Shown here: positions 1 to 7,492 of the stretch, in pieces
Position numbering within the stretch: position 1 is the stretch's first letter
How the letters are laid out: each line of letters begins with the position of its first letter
Assembly (NCBI GenBank): GCA_013812985.1
Contig: JACCSN010000332.1
Coordinates: 1 to 15,409 of the forward strand
DNA length: 15,409 nucleotides
DNA from: Hyphomicrobiales bacterium
Lineage (GTDB): Bacteria > Pseudomonadota > Alphaproteobacteria > Rhizobiales > Afifellaceae
Direction of reading: 5' to 3'
Notes under the pieces: generated by a model
What the model was told of the DNA's origin: nothing
Seen by the model: only the letters and a program-made list of their open reading frames with translations
Databases searched by the model: none
Made by a program: the position numbers and the translations under genes

Positions 1-371
1 GACGCGACCCCACTAGACCCATAGTTCGAGGGGGCCGGTGGAGTTCCGGCGGCAGCATCCCGAGTTCCTGAATGCTTGATGGCTGCGCCACTTCCCCGCT
101 CAGCATTTCCCCTGATGCTCGGCACGCCTCTCAGCGGCACTGTGGACGGTGCGGCTGACGTTGCATCAGGGCCCTTCTCCGGGATGACCAGCAATGGTAC
201 CGCGGCGGCACGCTGAGCATCCGTCGGCGGGCGCTGTTGACTTGCGAAACTCGGACCGCCGACTGCCGCCGGCGCCAGGCGCTGAGCATATACTCCGGTC
301 GGGACCATAAAAACTGCTGCACCAACGGATAGGAATGCCCCAATTCGGGATAGATTACATGCTTTGTTCAT
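1..371 (-). CDS. Secreted protein, N-terminal part only (runs off the left edge)
   Basis: An open frame begins at the ATG ending at 371 and stays open to base 1, giving at least 123 codons with no stop. The first ~30 residues form a clear Sec signal peptide: MNKACNLSRI, then a hydrophobic stretch GAFLSVGAAVFMV and a cleavage-like VYAQ. The mature part visible is rich in Ala, Pro, Gly and Ser with low predicted structure, and ends in NYGSSGVA at the edge, which may be the approach to a folded domain. A strong Shine-Dalgarno (AAGGAGG, about 9 bases before the ATG) supports the start. I do not recognise the family. A periplasmic or extracellular enzyme with a disordered pro-region, such as a trypsin-like peptidase, is one guess from the layout only. 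That this is a real exported protein is fairly sure; its function is unknown. Confidence 0.75.
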   Translation of the reverse strand, partial: MNKACNLSRIGAFLSVGAAVFMVPTGVYAQRLAPAAVGGPSFASQQRPPTDAQRAAAVPLLVIPEKGPDATSAAPSTVPLRGVPSIRGNAERGSGAAIKHSGTRDAAAGTPPAPSNYGSSGVA

Positions 372-431
372 GACGACTCCCCTCCTTCAATTGTCTCCTC
401 ATCCTCTTTGAAGCAGGCGCAATATGGCCTT

Positions 432-451
432 CATAACGCGCCGCCGTTATG
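432..451 (-). promoter_or_regulatory. Perfect 7-bp hairpin in the leader of the secreted-protein gene
   Basis: CATAACG and CGTTATG form a perfect inverted repeat around a 6-base loop, about 60 bases upstream of the ATG at 371. It lies between the candidate promoter and the start codon. It could be an operator or a leader-RNA hairpin; the sequence alone does not decide. Confidence 0.4.
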
Positions 452-487
452 TTGATCCAAGTCCCGCAAGCTTCTCCAAGTGGCGCG

Positions 488-515
488 TCTATATACCGGC
501 TGTTTGCATAATCAA
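488..515 (-). promoter_or_regulatory. Candidate sigma-70-type promoter for the secreted-protein gene
   Basis: On the minus strand TTGATT (510-515) is followed after 16 bases by TATAGA (488-493), a fair match to -35/-10 hexamers. It would give a leader of about 110 bases ahead of the ATG at 371. The local AT content is higher than in the surroundings. This is a pattern match only. Confidence 0.4.
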
Positions 516-895
516 GAGGCTTGGCACAAGAAAAGCCCAGATATAGAGCTTAGCTGTGCTTAACTCATTGATCCGTCGCTGAAATCTTTCCCGCTCGATT
601 GGAACAGATGAACCTAGCCGGACGAGAAGGCCTGGCAGGTGAGAAAAGAAATTAATTGGGTGGGGTTTGGATTTAGCTCGCTGGCGAGCGGCCGGACGCG
701 CCGAGGTTGAAGCGAGCTTGCTGTGCCTTGGAGCGGAGACCCGGACGCCGCGACACGGACGTTCGCGCGAATGCCCCGAGTGATCTGGGGCTGTTGATAC
801 AGGGGGCGGTCGGAGCCCCCCTCAAAGCCAATGACCGCCGATCTTATTATATATCACCGGCCTTTCCTTAACCGCGCGCCTGAGACTGCGCTTGG
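516..895. other. Non-coding stretch with several GC-rich stem-loops
   Basis: I see no gene here with a start, ribosome binding site and plausible protein. The stretch contains inverted repeats: GCTCGC-TG-GCGAGC at 676-689, GCCCC-N9-GGGGC at 773-791, and GGGGGC-N7-GCCCCC at 802-820. The last two lie back to back beyond the end of the aldo/keto reductase gene. They lack the U-tract of classic intrinsic terminators on either strand. An AT-rich island (TTATTATATATC) lies at 844-855. The stretch could carry terminators or a small RNA; no known RNA family is recognisable. Confidence 0.4.
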
Positions 896-916
896 TTCGC
901 GCGGCAGCGCCGCGAA
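896..916 (-). terminator. Possible terminator hairpin after the aldo/keto reductase-RidA gene
   Basis: TTCGCG and CGCGAA pair around a 9-base, GC-rich loop, starting 10 bases past the stop codon at 926-928. No U-run follows on the minus strand, so factor-independent termination is doubtful. The hairpin could instead protect the 3' end of the mRNA. Confidence 0.3.
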
Positions 917-925
917 GGTCGCCGA

Positions 926-2422
926 TCAGCCGTCCAGAAGTGCTTCCGCCTCGATCTCGACGAGGTAGTCGCCGACGAGCTTCGCCTCCACCAGCGTGTT
1001 GGCCGGCCGCACATGGCCGAAAGCGCGGCCGTGGACGCGGGCGACCGGCTCCCAGTCGCCCGCGTCGCGCAGATAGATGTGGGTGCGGACGACGTCCTCC
1101 GGCGCCCCGCCCAGCGCCTGGATGCTGGCGGCGATCTTGTCGAGGATGTAGACGGCCTGGCCGTGCGGATCGCCTGGGCAGATGACCTCGCCGTCGCCAT
1201 GCGTCGCGGTCGTGCCGCTGACGAGGATGCGATCGCCAACCCGCACCGCGCGGCTGTAGCCGCAGAGCCGCTCCCAGAGGCTGCCGCTGTCGACCCGAAG
1301 CCGGTTCGGCCGCTCGGGCATCGGCTCCGCCTGGTACTGTCTCGGCATCGTCGCCAGGTGATGGCTGAGGTCGCCCGAGGCGGTGAGGAATGGCGGGCGG
1401 CGGTATTCGTCGCCGCAATCGCCGGGGATGCGCCGCGCCGTCGCGAGGGCCGTATCGATCAGGGCTTGGTCGTCCGCGTCGAGCCCGAACGAGAAGAGCC
1501 GGAGATTGTCCTCCCGGTGCTCGCGCTCGCCGAGCCGCGCTCCGATGATGACGGCCGCGACCGCCGGCTGCTCGAGCACCCACCGCGTCGCCACGTTGGA
1601 GACCGAGACGCCGTGCCGGCGCGCCACCTCGGCCAGAGCCGCCAGGATGTCCTGCAGCACAGCCCAGCCGCCGATCTGCTCGACGAAGCGTTTGTATTTC
1701 GACTTGCTCCAGTCGGCGATCTCCGACGCCTCCGGCTCCGGCCGGCCCAGCCAACGATCGGAGAGCAGCCCACCCCCCAGGGTCCCATAAGCAAGCAGCC
1801 GCACGCCGTAGCCGAGGCAGAAGGCCGTCATGTCCTCCGCCCCCCGGCGGTCGAGCAGCGAGAAGGAGATCTGATTGCTCGCGATCGGAATGCCGTGCTT
1901 GACGAGGAGCCGGAGATGGTCGGTGTCGAAGTTGGTCACGCCGAGGTGACGGATCAGGCCTTCCGCCTTGAGCGCGGCGAGCTCGCGCATGGCGTCGATA
2001 TAGGCCGGGTGCTCGAAGCTCCACCAATGGAACTGCATGAGGTCCATCGCGTCGACCCGCATGCGCTCCAACGCGCGCTCGACGGCGGCCCGCACGATGC
2101 CCGGATTCATCTCGCCGGGGGCGGGGCACCATTTGGTGAACGACACAGGCCGCGTTCCCGGCCGGATCCCCACCGATCCCTCCGTCACGCGCGTATTGAA
2201 GCGCCCATCGATCAGTTCGGCGCTGCCGTAATGATCGGCCATGTCGAACGAATCGAACCCGGCTTCGGCATAGCGCGCCAGCTCCGCGGCGGCGGCGTCC
2301 GGGTCGAGCGCCGCCCCTCCCCGCTCCATGTCGGCGATCTGCCAGAGGCCGGTCACGACGCGGCTGATCTCCAGGCCCGGCGCAAGCTCGACGCGGTCCG
2401 GGACGGCCAATCGGTTCGTCAT
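926..2422 (-). CDS. Aldo/keto reductase fused to a C-terminal RidA (YjgF/YER057c/UK114)-like domain
   Basis: A two-domain protein of 498 residues. Residues ~10-345 are an aldo/keto reductase barrel with the catalytic tetrad in place: Asp60 and Tyr65 (in FDMADHYG), Lys97 (SFTKW) and His132 (MQFHWW). A strand signature GVTNFD (161-166) and the nucleotide-binding tail (VIIGAR, 291-296) follow. It should reduce or oxidise a carbonyl or sugar substrate with NAD(P)H in the cytoplasm; the substrate cannot be read from sequence. Residues ~375-498 match the RidA fold (VSGTTA, VYILDKI, VVRTHIYL, VEIEAEALL). The arginine of RidA imine deaminases (PARSCVEV in E. coli) is replaced by Asn475 (PANTLVEA), so deaminase activity is doubtful. 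Start ATG with GAGGA four bases upstream. It is divergent from the short-chain dehydrogenase. Fold assignment is sure, role not. Confidence 0.93.
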   Translation of the reverse strand: MTNRLAVPDRVELAPGLEISRVVTGLWQIADMERGGAALDPDAAAAELARYAEAGFDSFDMADHYGSAELIDGRFNTRVTEGSVGIRPGTRPVSFTKWCPAPGEMNPGIVRAAVERALERMRVDAMDLMQFHWWSFEHPAYIDAMRELAALKAEGLIRHLGVTNFDTDHLRLLVKHGIPIASNQISFSLLDRRGAEDMTAFCLGYGVRLLAYGTLGGGLLSDRWLGRPEPEASEIADWSKSKYKRFVEQIGGWAVLQDILAALAEVARRHGVSVSNVATRWVLEQPAVAAVIIGARLGEREHREDNLRLFSFGLDADDQALIDTALATARRIPGDCGDEYRRPPFLTASGDLSHHLATMPRQYQAEPMPERPNRLRVDSGSLWERLCGYSRAVRVGDRILVSGTTATHGDGEVICPGDPHGQAVYILDKIAASIQALGGAPEDVVRTHIYLRDAGDWEPVARVHGRAFGHVRPANTLVEAKLVGDYLVEIEAEALLDG

Positions 2423-2506
2423 GTGGTCCTCGAAGGAACGGTCAGTGCTGGCGGGCAGAAGACTGCGCGCTGCATGCCCAGTCCTGCCAGGTTACCCGGT
2501 CTCGTC

Positions 2507-2527
2507 CCGGCGGCCAATCGCCGCCGG
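2507..2527. promoter_or_regulatory. Perfect 8-bp hairpin between divergent oxidoreductase genes
   Basis: CCGGCGGC and GCCGCCGG flank a 5-base CAATC loop, within the 194-base region separating the divergent starts at 2422 and 2617. Its placement suits a shared operator, or a structure in the leader of one transcript. No hexamer pair near it is convincing enough to name a promoter. Confidence 0.35.
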
Positions 2528-2616
2528 CGCCGAATTCGCCATCGACAGGCCGCCTCGCCTTGGGTCGAAACCGAAACTCGGCTAGATGCATCGGCGGAAT
2601 TGATCGGGGACATGGG

Positions 2617-3363
2617 ATGGCGAGCGAGATGAAGCGTTTTGTAGGAAAGTCGGCGGTCGTCACCGGCGGCGCGTCCGGGATCGGGCTAGCGATCGCGGAG
2701 CGGCTTCGCAAGGAGGGCGCTCGCGTGTGCGTCTGGGACCGCGACAACGCTCCGTCCGACTCGTTGGCGGGCGCCAGCGAGATTCAATCCATCCAGCTCG
2801 ATATAACCGACCACGCCGCCGTCGCGGCCGCGGCGAAACAAACGGTCGCATTCTTTGGCGCCATCGACGTGCTCGTCTGCAGCGCCGGCGTGGCGGGGGC
2901 AAACGCCACAACATGGGACTATTCCATCGAGGAATGGAAAAAGGTTTTCGACATCAACGTGCACGGGCTGTTCTTCTGCAATCGGGCGGTCGTGCCGCAC
3001 ATGATGGAGAGGAACTACGGCCGGATCGTCAACATCGCCTCGATCGCCGGCAAGGAGGGCAATCCGAACGCTTCCGCCTACAGCGCCTCCAAGGCGGCCG
3101 TGATCGGCCTCACCAAATCGCTCGGCAAGGAACTGGCGAAGACTGGGATCACCGTCAATTCGGTGACGCCGGCGGCGGTCCGTACGCCGATCTTCGACCA
3201 GATCACCGAGGAGCACATCCAGTTCATGCTGTCGAAGATTCCGATGGGGCGCTTGGGCAAGGTCGAGGAAGTGGCCGCGCTCGTCTGCTGGCTGGCCAGC
3301 GAGGAGTGCTCGTTCACCACAGGGGCCGTTTTCGACGTCTCCGGCGGCCGTGCGGTCTATTGA
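2617..3363 (+). CDS. Short-chain dehydrogenase/reductase (classical SDR)
   Basis: A 248-residue NAD(P)-dependent oxidoreductase of the classical SDR family. Visible motifs are the cofactor loop TGGASGIG (residues 16-23), CSAGVAG in place of the NNAG motif, and the catalytic set Ser142 (NIASIAG), Tyr155 and Lys159 (YSASK). The C-terminus TTGAVFDVSGGRAVY is typical of the FabG/3-oxoacyl or sugar-alcohol dehydrogenase branch. The acidic end of strand 2 (VWDRD) suggests NAD preference. The frame is open further upstream from a TTG at 2560. ATG at 2617 is preferred because GGGGA lies six bases before it and the family begins here; ATG 2629 is also possible. It is divergent from the aldo/keto reductase-RidA gene, which hints at a shared carbohydrate or carbonyl pathway. 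Substrate unknown. Confidence 0.92.
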   Translation: MASEMKRFVGKSAVVTGGASGIGLAIAERLRKEGARVCVWDRDNAPSDSLAGASEIQSIQLDITDHAAVAAAAKQTVAFFGAIDVLVCSAGVAGANATTWDYSIEEWKKVFDINVHGLFFCNRAVVPHMMERNYGRIVNIASIAGKEGNPNASAYSASKAAVIGLTKSLGKELAKTGITVNSVTPAAVRTPIFDQITEEHIQFMLSKIPMGRLGKVEEVAALVCWLASEECSFTTGAVFDVSGGRAVY

Positions 3364-3509
3364 GCTTCACACCGTTTGGCCGCCCCGATTTTACGGAAAC
3401 GAGGAACCCGAAGCTGTCCCCTGCTTTTCGCAACTTATGGACAGGCGCTAGAGGAGTGCCTTAGCGGAACCAAAGCCCCTGCCCGGAATATCCAGAGGAC
3501 AAGAGCGCG

Positions 3510-3836
3510 ATGAAGTTCAGCAAAGAGTTTTCCAGGACGGCGAACGCCGATGGGCAGCTTGTCTACCGCCGAAAGCAAAACGTCGCGCTGCCAGTCCGGC
3601 TGATCCGGACCTCTGCAACGCTGGAACCCGGCTCGTCCGACTCCAGCCTGGACTTCGCGATTTTCATGGACGACGCCTTGCTCGCGCAGGGCAACGGCGC
3701 CGGCGATCAGCCGCTGCGGCTGGAGCCGAACACCCGCGTGTCGCGCGGCCAGCGCGAGTTCCGCTTCGTCGCCAACGGATTTCAGCCGCACCAGGCCGTT
3801 TCAGGCGTGGTGGAAATCGAGTTCTCATTTTTCTGA
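3510..3836 (+). CDS. Hypothetical protein, 108 residues, probably beta-rich
   Basis: I do not recognise this protein. It begins MKFSKEFSRTANADGQLVYR, has no signal peptide, no membrane segment and no cysteine, and alternates short hydrophobic and polar stretches (LDFAIFMDD, REFRFVANGF, VVEIEFSFF) in a way that suggests beta strands. The start ATG has AGAGGA about nine bases upstream. It stands alone: 146 bases after the dehydrogenase and just before the RTX remnant on the other strand. Codon use resembles the flanking genes, and the length and ribosome site favour a real gene. Confidence 0.6.
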   Translation: MKFSKEFSRTANADGQLVYRRKQNVALPVRLIRTSATLEPGSSDSSLDFAIFMDDALLAQGNGAGDQPLRLEPNTRVSRGQREFRFVANGFQPHQAVSGVVEIEFSFF

Positions 3837-3910
3837 TCGGATTATGACCAGGCCCGGCGCACGTCCATATCCGAGGACGTCTGCATCAGGCGCGGCTCAC
3901 CGCCGGACGA

Positions 3911-4637
3911 TCAGAGCACGAAATCCACGTCGGTCAGCGTCGTTGCTGTGACATCGGACAACTGGATCGCGCTCTCGGCGCCGCCAACGCCGCTCGTATT
4001 CACATTCAGGATCGCATGCACCCCGATTGGACTGCCCGCACCTGGTCGGCGGCCGTGAACGCCGCGGTGCCGATAAGCTGAAGCCGTCATTCGCCCCACC
4101 CGATATTGCGTCGATGGTCGACAGGTCAATCTTGTCGGTCAGATGCACGAATTCGGTGATGATGTCGCGCGTGGCCCCGGTCGTGCGCGTCTCGGTCGTC
4201 ACGTTGAAGTCGAACACGTCCGCCCCCGGTACCCCCGGTCATGACATCCCGCCCAAGGCCTCCAACGAGCGTGTCGTTGCCGCCCGCCCCGTTCAGCGCA
4301 TCGTGCCGCCGAACCCGAACAGCCGGTTGAGCAGGGCATTGCCGCCAAAGCTGTCGGCGGCTTTCCCGCCAAACAGGCTGGTGATGCTTGAGAAAGCGGC
4401 CGAGCCCAGGGCGTTGGCATAGGTCGCAAGGCCGGTCGTCACGTCAGCGGTGATGCCGGTGTTGAGGCTCCCGAAGTCGATCAGGTCGCCGCCCGAGCCG
4501 CCGACGATGACATCATGTCCGAAGGACGCCGTGAAACGGTCGCTTCCCGAGCCGCCCTCCAGCCGGTCGTCGTCGAGGCCGCCATTGATGAAGTCGAGTA
4601 CGGCGATTTTCGAAGCTGACCCAACAAATTCAGCCAA
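3911..4637 (-). pseudogene. Decayed RTX/serralysin-type calcium-binding protein, C-terminal fragment
   Basis: Read across three minus-strand frames, this gives an RTX C-terminal region: nonapeptide-like repeats (INGGLDDDRLEGGSGSDRF, GGSGGDLIDFG, then NGAGGNDTLVGGLGRDVMTGG), followed by VFDFNVTTETRTTGATRDII and DKIDLSTIDAI, and a tail ending TTLTDVDFVL before the stop at 3911-3913. This is the peptidase M10 serralysin C-terminal pattern found on secreted, calcium-binding, type-I-exported proteins. Four single-base shifts break it: a lost A near 4303-4305, an extra G in the C-run 4223-4227, a lost base near 4074-4076, and a missing G at 4021-4024. No N-terminal or catalytic domain is present upstream; the neighbouring ligase gene starts at 4784. 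The position of the 5' limit is uncertain. It is either a genuine pseudogene or a product of sequencing errors. Confidence 0.85.
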
Positions 4638-4783
4638 AGAGTTGACGGGCCTGAAAATCGTCCCGCGCTCTTGTAGCTTGGCGGTATGCCGATCGTATTT
4701 AGGCTCATTCGCCAGGTGGTGCGGGGAACTGTCCGCCGACGGCCAGCCTTCTTCGCCCGGCGCATCCGCCTCAGGATCGAAAC

Positions 4784-5920
4784 ATGACGCAGAGCGACGA
4801 GCCGTCCACGATCGGCGTCGAGGAAGAATACCTGCTCGTCGACCTGGAGAGCCGGGATCTTCGCGCCGATCCGCCGGAGGCCTTCACGGCGGCGTGCCGG
4901 GATCTGCTCGGCGACCGCGTCACGCCGGAGTTCCTGCGCTGCCAGATCGAGGTCGGCACCCCGGTCTGCGCGTCGATCGCCGAAGCGCGGCGCGAGCTCG
5001 CCGCTTATCGGGGCGCCATCTCCGCCGAGGCGCGGCGGCATGGCATCGGCCTCGTCGCGGCTTCGACGCATCCTTTCGCCGACTGGAGCGACCAAATCAC
5101 CACGGACAAGGCGCGCTACACGCAGCTCGCCGCGGACCTTCGAACCGTCGTCCAGCGCCAGCTCATCTGCGGCATGCACGTCCACGTCGCGATCCCCGAC
5201 GAGGATGTCCGCATCGACCTGCACGCCCAGCTCGTCTATTTCCTGCCGCACCTCCTGGCGCTGTCGACCTCCTCGCCGTTCTGGCGCGGGCGCAGCACCG
5301 GCCTGAAATCCTATCGGACGGCGATCGCCGTGGAGTTGCCGCGCGCCGGGCTGCCGCAGACATTCGCGAGCGCTTCGGAATACCGGCGCATGATCGACTT
5401 GCTGGTGCGCACGGGCCGGATCGAGGACGCCTCCAAGATCTGGTGGGACCTGCGGCCGTCGGCCAAGTTCCCGACCCTGGAGCTCAGGATCACCGATGTC
5501 TGCACGCGGCTGGAGGACGGCCTCACCATCGCCGCGCTGTTTCAGTCGACGACGCAGATGCTGCTCAGCCTGCGGCGCCGGAACCAGCGGTGGCGGCAAT
5601 ACATGAACGCGCTGGTGGCGGAGAACCGCTGGATCGCGCAGCGGCACGGCGCGAGCGGCAAGCTCCTCGACTTCGGCCGCGGCGAGGCGGTGCCGTTCAG
5701 CGATCTTGTGGAGGAGCTGATCGAGTTGGTGCGCGAGGAGGCCGAGGCGCTTGGCTGCCTCGCGGAGGTGGAGCGCGCCCGCCGGATCGTGGCGGAAGGG
5801 ACCAGCGCCGACCGCCAGCTGGCGGTTTTTGCCGCCGGGAAGGAAGCCGGCCTCGGTGACGATGCAGCCCTGCGCGCCGTCGTCGATCACCTCCTGGCCG
5901 AAACGCTGGAGGGCTGTTGA
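4784..5920 (+). CDS. ybdK: YbdK-type carboxylate-amine ligase (glutamate-cysteine ligase GCS2 family)
   Basis: A 378-residue ATP-dependent ligase of the GCS2/YbdK family, which joins a carboxylate, typically glutamate, to an amine. E. coli YbdK has weak glutamate-cysteine ligase activity. Family hallmarks are IGVEEEYLLVD (10-20), STHPFADW (94-101), CGMHVHVAIPD (129-139), STSSPFWRG (161-169), and further on WWDLRPSAKFPTLELRITD. Length fits the family. The start ATG has AGGA seven bases upstream. No partner ligase or GshB is adjacent, but glutathione reductase lies just beyond, convergent, across a palindromic repeat. Whether this protein makes gamma-glutamylcysteine here is not shown by sequence. 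The family assignment is firm. Confidence 0.93.
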   Translation: MTQSDEPSTIGVEEEYLLVDLESRDLRADPPEAFTAACRDLLGDRVTPEFLRCQIEVGTPVCASIAEARRELAAYRGAISAEARRHGIGLVAASTHPFADWSDQITTDKARYTQLAADLRTVVQRQLICGMHVHVAIPDEDVRIDLHAQLVYFLPHLLALSTSSPFWRGRSTGLKSYRTAIAVELPRAGLPQTFASASEYRRMIDLLVRTGRIEDASKIWWDLRPSAKFPTLELRITDVCTRLEDGLTIAALFQSTTQMLLSLRRRNQRWRQYMNALVAENRWIAQRHGASGKLLDFGRGEAVPFSDLVEELIELVREEAEALGCLAEVERARRIVAEGTSADRQLAVFAAGKEAGLGDDAALRAVVDHLLAETLEGC

Positions 5921-5950
5921 CTTGATCGACCGCCCGTCACGCCTTCAGCT

Positions 5951-6029
5951 GTCATCCTCGGGCGAGCGAAGCGAGATCCGGGGATCCACGGCCGCTGCTC
6001 TGGGCCTCGGGTCAAAGCCCGAGGGTGAG
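5951..6029. repeat. Palindromic intergenic element between convergent genes
   Basis: GTCATCCTCGGGC at 5951-5963 and GCCCGAGGGTGAG at 6017-6029 are inverted copies matching at 11 of 13 positions, bracketing about 50 bases with GGGGATCCACGG and CCTCGGGTCAAAGCCC. This closely resembles the dispersed extragenic palindromes that I recall as abundant in Hyphomicrobiales genomes. Set between the ends of the ligase gene (5920) and gor (6053), it probably also forms a bidirectional transcription terminator. Confidence 0.7.
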
Positions 6030-6052
6030 GCTCCGTTTGCGCGCCTCCGCGG

Positions 6053-7483
6053 CTACAGGACGCCGGCGAAAATCCGGGCGGTCGGCGCCGCGTCGGGCGG
6101 CAGCGTCTTGCCGTCGCGGATGCGCTCGGTCGGCGCGGCGAAGGTAACGAGCTCTTCGGACGCCGTCGGATGGACGGCCATGGTTGCGTCGAAATCCGCC
6201 TTGGTGGCGTTCATCTTTACCGGGATCGCCAGGAGCTGAGCCATCTCGCCCGCGCCCGGCCCCAGCACATGGGCGCCGAGCACGCAGTCGGTGTCGGCAT
6301 CCACGACGAGCTTCATGAGCATGCGGTCCGAGCGGCCGGTCAGCGTGCCCTTCAGGGGCCTGAAAGCCGCGGTATAGATGTCGAGATTGCGATAGCTTTC
6401 GCGCGCAGAATCCTCCGTCCAGCCGACCGTGCCGATTTCCGGCTGCGAGAAGACAGCGGTGGCGACCTTGGCGTGGTCCGGCTTGGTCGGGCGGCCGCGG
6501 AACTCGGTCTCGACGAAGCACATTGCTTCGTGGATCGCGACGGGCGTGAGCTGGACGCGGTCGGTCACGTCGCCGATCGCCCAGATACCATCGACGCTGG
6601 TCCTCGAATAATCGTCGACGCGGATGGCCCCCGTCTTGCCGAGCTCGATCCCGACGGTTTCCAGGCCCAATCCCTGCACGTTCGGGAGGCGGCCGACGGC
6701 CAGCATCACCTGATCGACCTCCTGGATCTCGCCGCTGGCGAGGAAAGCCCGCAAACGGCCGCCCGGCAGCTTCTCGATCTTGGAGAAGATATCGCAGCAG
6801 AGCACGCGCACGCCCTTGTTCTCCATTTCCGCGCCGAGAAGGCGCCTGAGATCCATGTCGAAGCGTGAGAGCAGCTCGCGGCCGCGGTAGAGGATCGTGG
6901 TGTCCACGCCCAAGCCGTTGAAGATGCCGGCGAACTCGACCGCGATATAGCCGCCGCCGGCGATGATCATCTTCTCCGGCAGCCGTTCCAGGTGAAAGGC
7001 TTCGTCGGAGGTGATGCAGTGCTCGTGACCGACGAGCGCCGCATGCGGATTGGGAACGCCTCCGGTGGCGATCAGGATGCGTTCGGCGGAAACCGTGCGG
7101 CCGGAGCGCTCCAGCCGGATCCGGTGCGGGCCGGCGATCGCGGCCCGGCTTTCGATCAACTCCACGCCGGCTTTCGAGAGATTGGCGCGATACACAGCTT
7201 CTAGCCGCGCGATCTCCTTGTCCTTGGCGGCGAGGAGGGTCGGCCAGTCGAATTCCGCCGAACCGAGGCGCCAGCCGTAGCCGGCGCTGTCCTCGAAGGC
7301 TTCGCGGAACTGCGACGCGTAGACGAGGAGCTTCTTCGGGATGCAGCCGCGGATGACGCAGGTGCCGCCGACCCTGTCGGCCTCGGCGATAGCGACCCTG
7401 GCGCCGGCTTCCGCGGCCTTCCTGGCCGCGCGCACGCCGCCCGATCCGGCCCCGATGACGAACAGGTTGTAATCAAAGGCCAT
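6053..7483 (-). CDS. gor: Glutathione-disulfide reductase
   Basis: A 476-residue flavoprotein that reduces glutathione disulfide with NADPH in the cytoplasm. Features in order: FAD-binding GAGSGG (11-16); redox-active disulfide Cys42/Cys47 in GGTCVIRGCIPKK, the glutathione-reductase form of this motif; an NADPH-binding AGGGYIAVEFAG; LYRGRELLSRFD supplying the arginines that favour NADPH; the second FAD motif in AIGDVTDRVQLTPVAIHEA; and a C-terminal catalytic His438-Glu443 dyad (VHPTASEE). Length fits the family. The ATG at 7483 follows the DUF2059 stop by nine bases with no good ribosome site of its own, which suggests translational coupling. It is last in a cluster with rpiA and DUF2059. Confidence 0.97.
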   Translation of the reverse strand: MAFDYNLFVIGAGSGGVRAARKAAEAGARVAIAEADRVGGTCVIRGCIPKKLLVYASQFREAFEDSAGYGWRLGSAEFDWPTLLAAKDKEIARLEAVYRANLSKAGVELIESRAAIAGPHRIRLERSGRTVSAERILIATGGVPNPHAALVGHEHCITSDEAFHLERLPEKMIIAGGGYIAVEFAGIFNGLGVDTTILYRGRELLSRFDMDLRRLLGAEMENKGVRVLCCDIFSKIEKLPGGRLRAFLASGEIQEVDQVMLAVGRLPNVQGLGLETVGIELGKTGAIRVDDYSRTSVDGIWAIGDVTDRVQLTPVAIHEAMCFVETEFRGRPTKPDHAKVATAVFSQPEIGTVGWTEDSARESYRNLDIYTAAFRPLKGTLTGRSDRMLMKLVVDADTDCVLGAHVLGPGAGEMAQLLAIPVKMNATKADFDATMAVHPTASEELVTFAAPTERIRDGKTLPPDAAPTARIFAGVL

Positions 7484-7492
7484 CGCGTGCTT

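Noticed and set aside
131..343. A 70-codon minus-strand frame at the left edge
   Set aside because: It overlaps, in another frame, the better supported secreted protein with a signal peptide and strong ribosome site.
822..2132. A 436-codon minus-strand frame overlapping the AKR-RidA gene in another frame
   Set aside because: The overlapping frame encodes the recognisable two-domain protein; this one is Arg/Gly/Pro-rich noise.
1013..2632. A 539-codon plus-strand frame opposite the AKR-RidA gene
   Set aside because: It is antisense to a protein with conserved catalytic residues and has low-complexity Arg/Glu/Ala composition without motifs.
4481..5890. A 469-codon minus-strand frame opposite ybdK
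   Set aside because: It is antisense to a gene with all family motifs. Its 3' part crosses the RTX remnant in the wrong frame.
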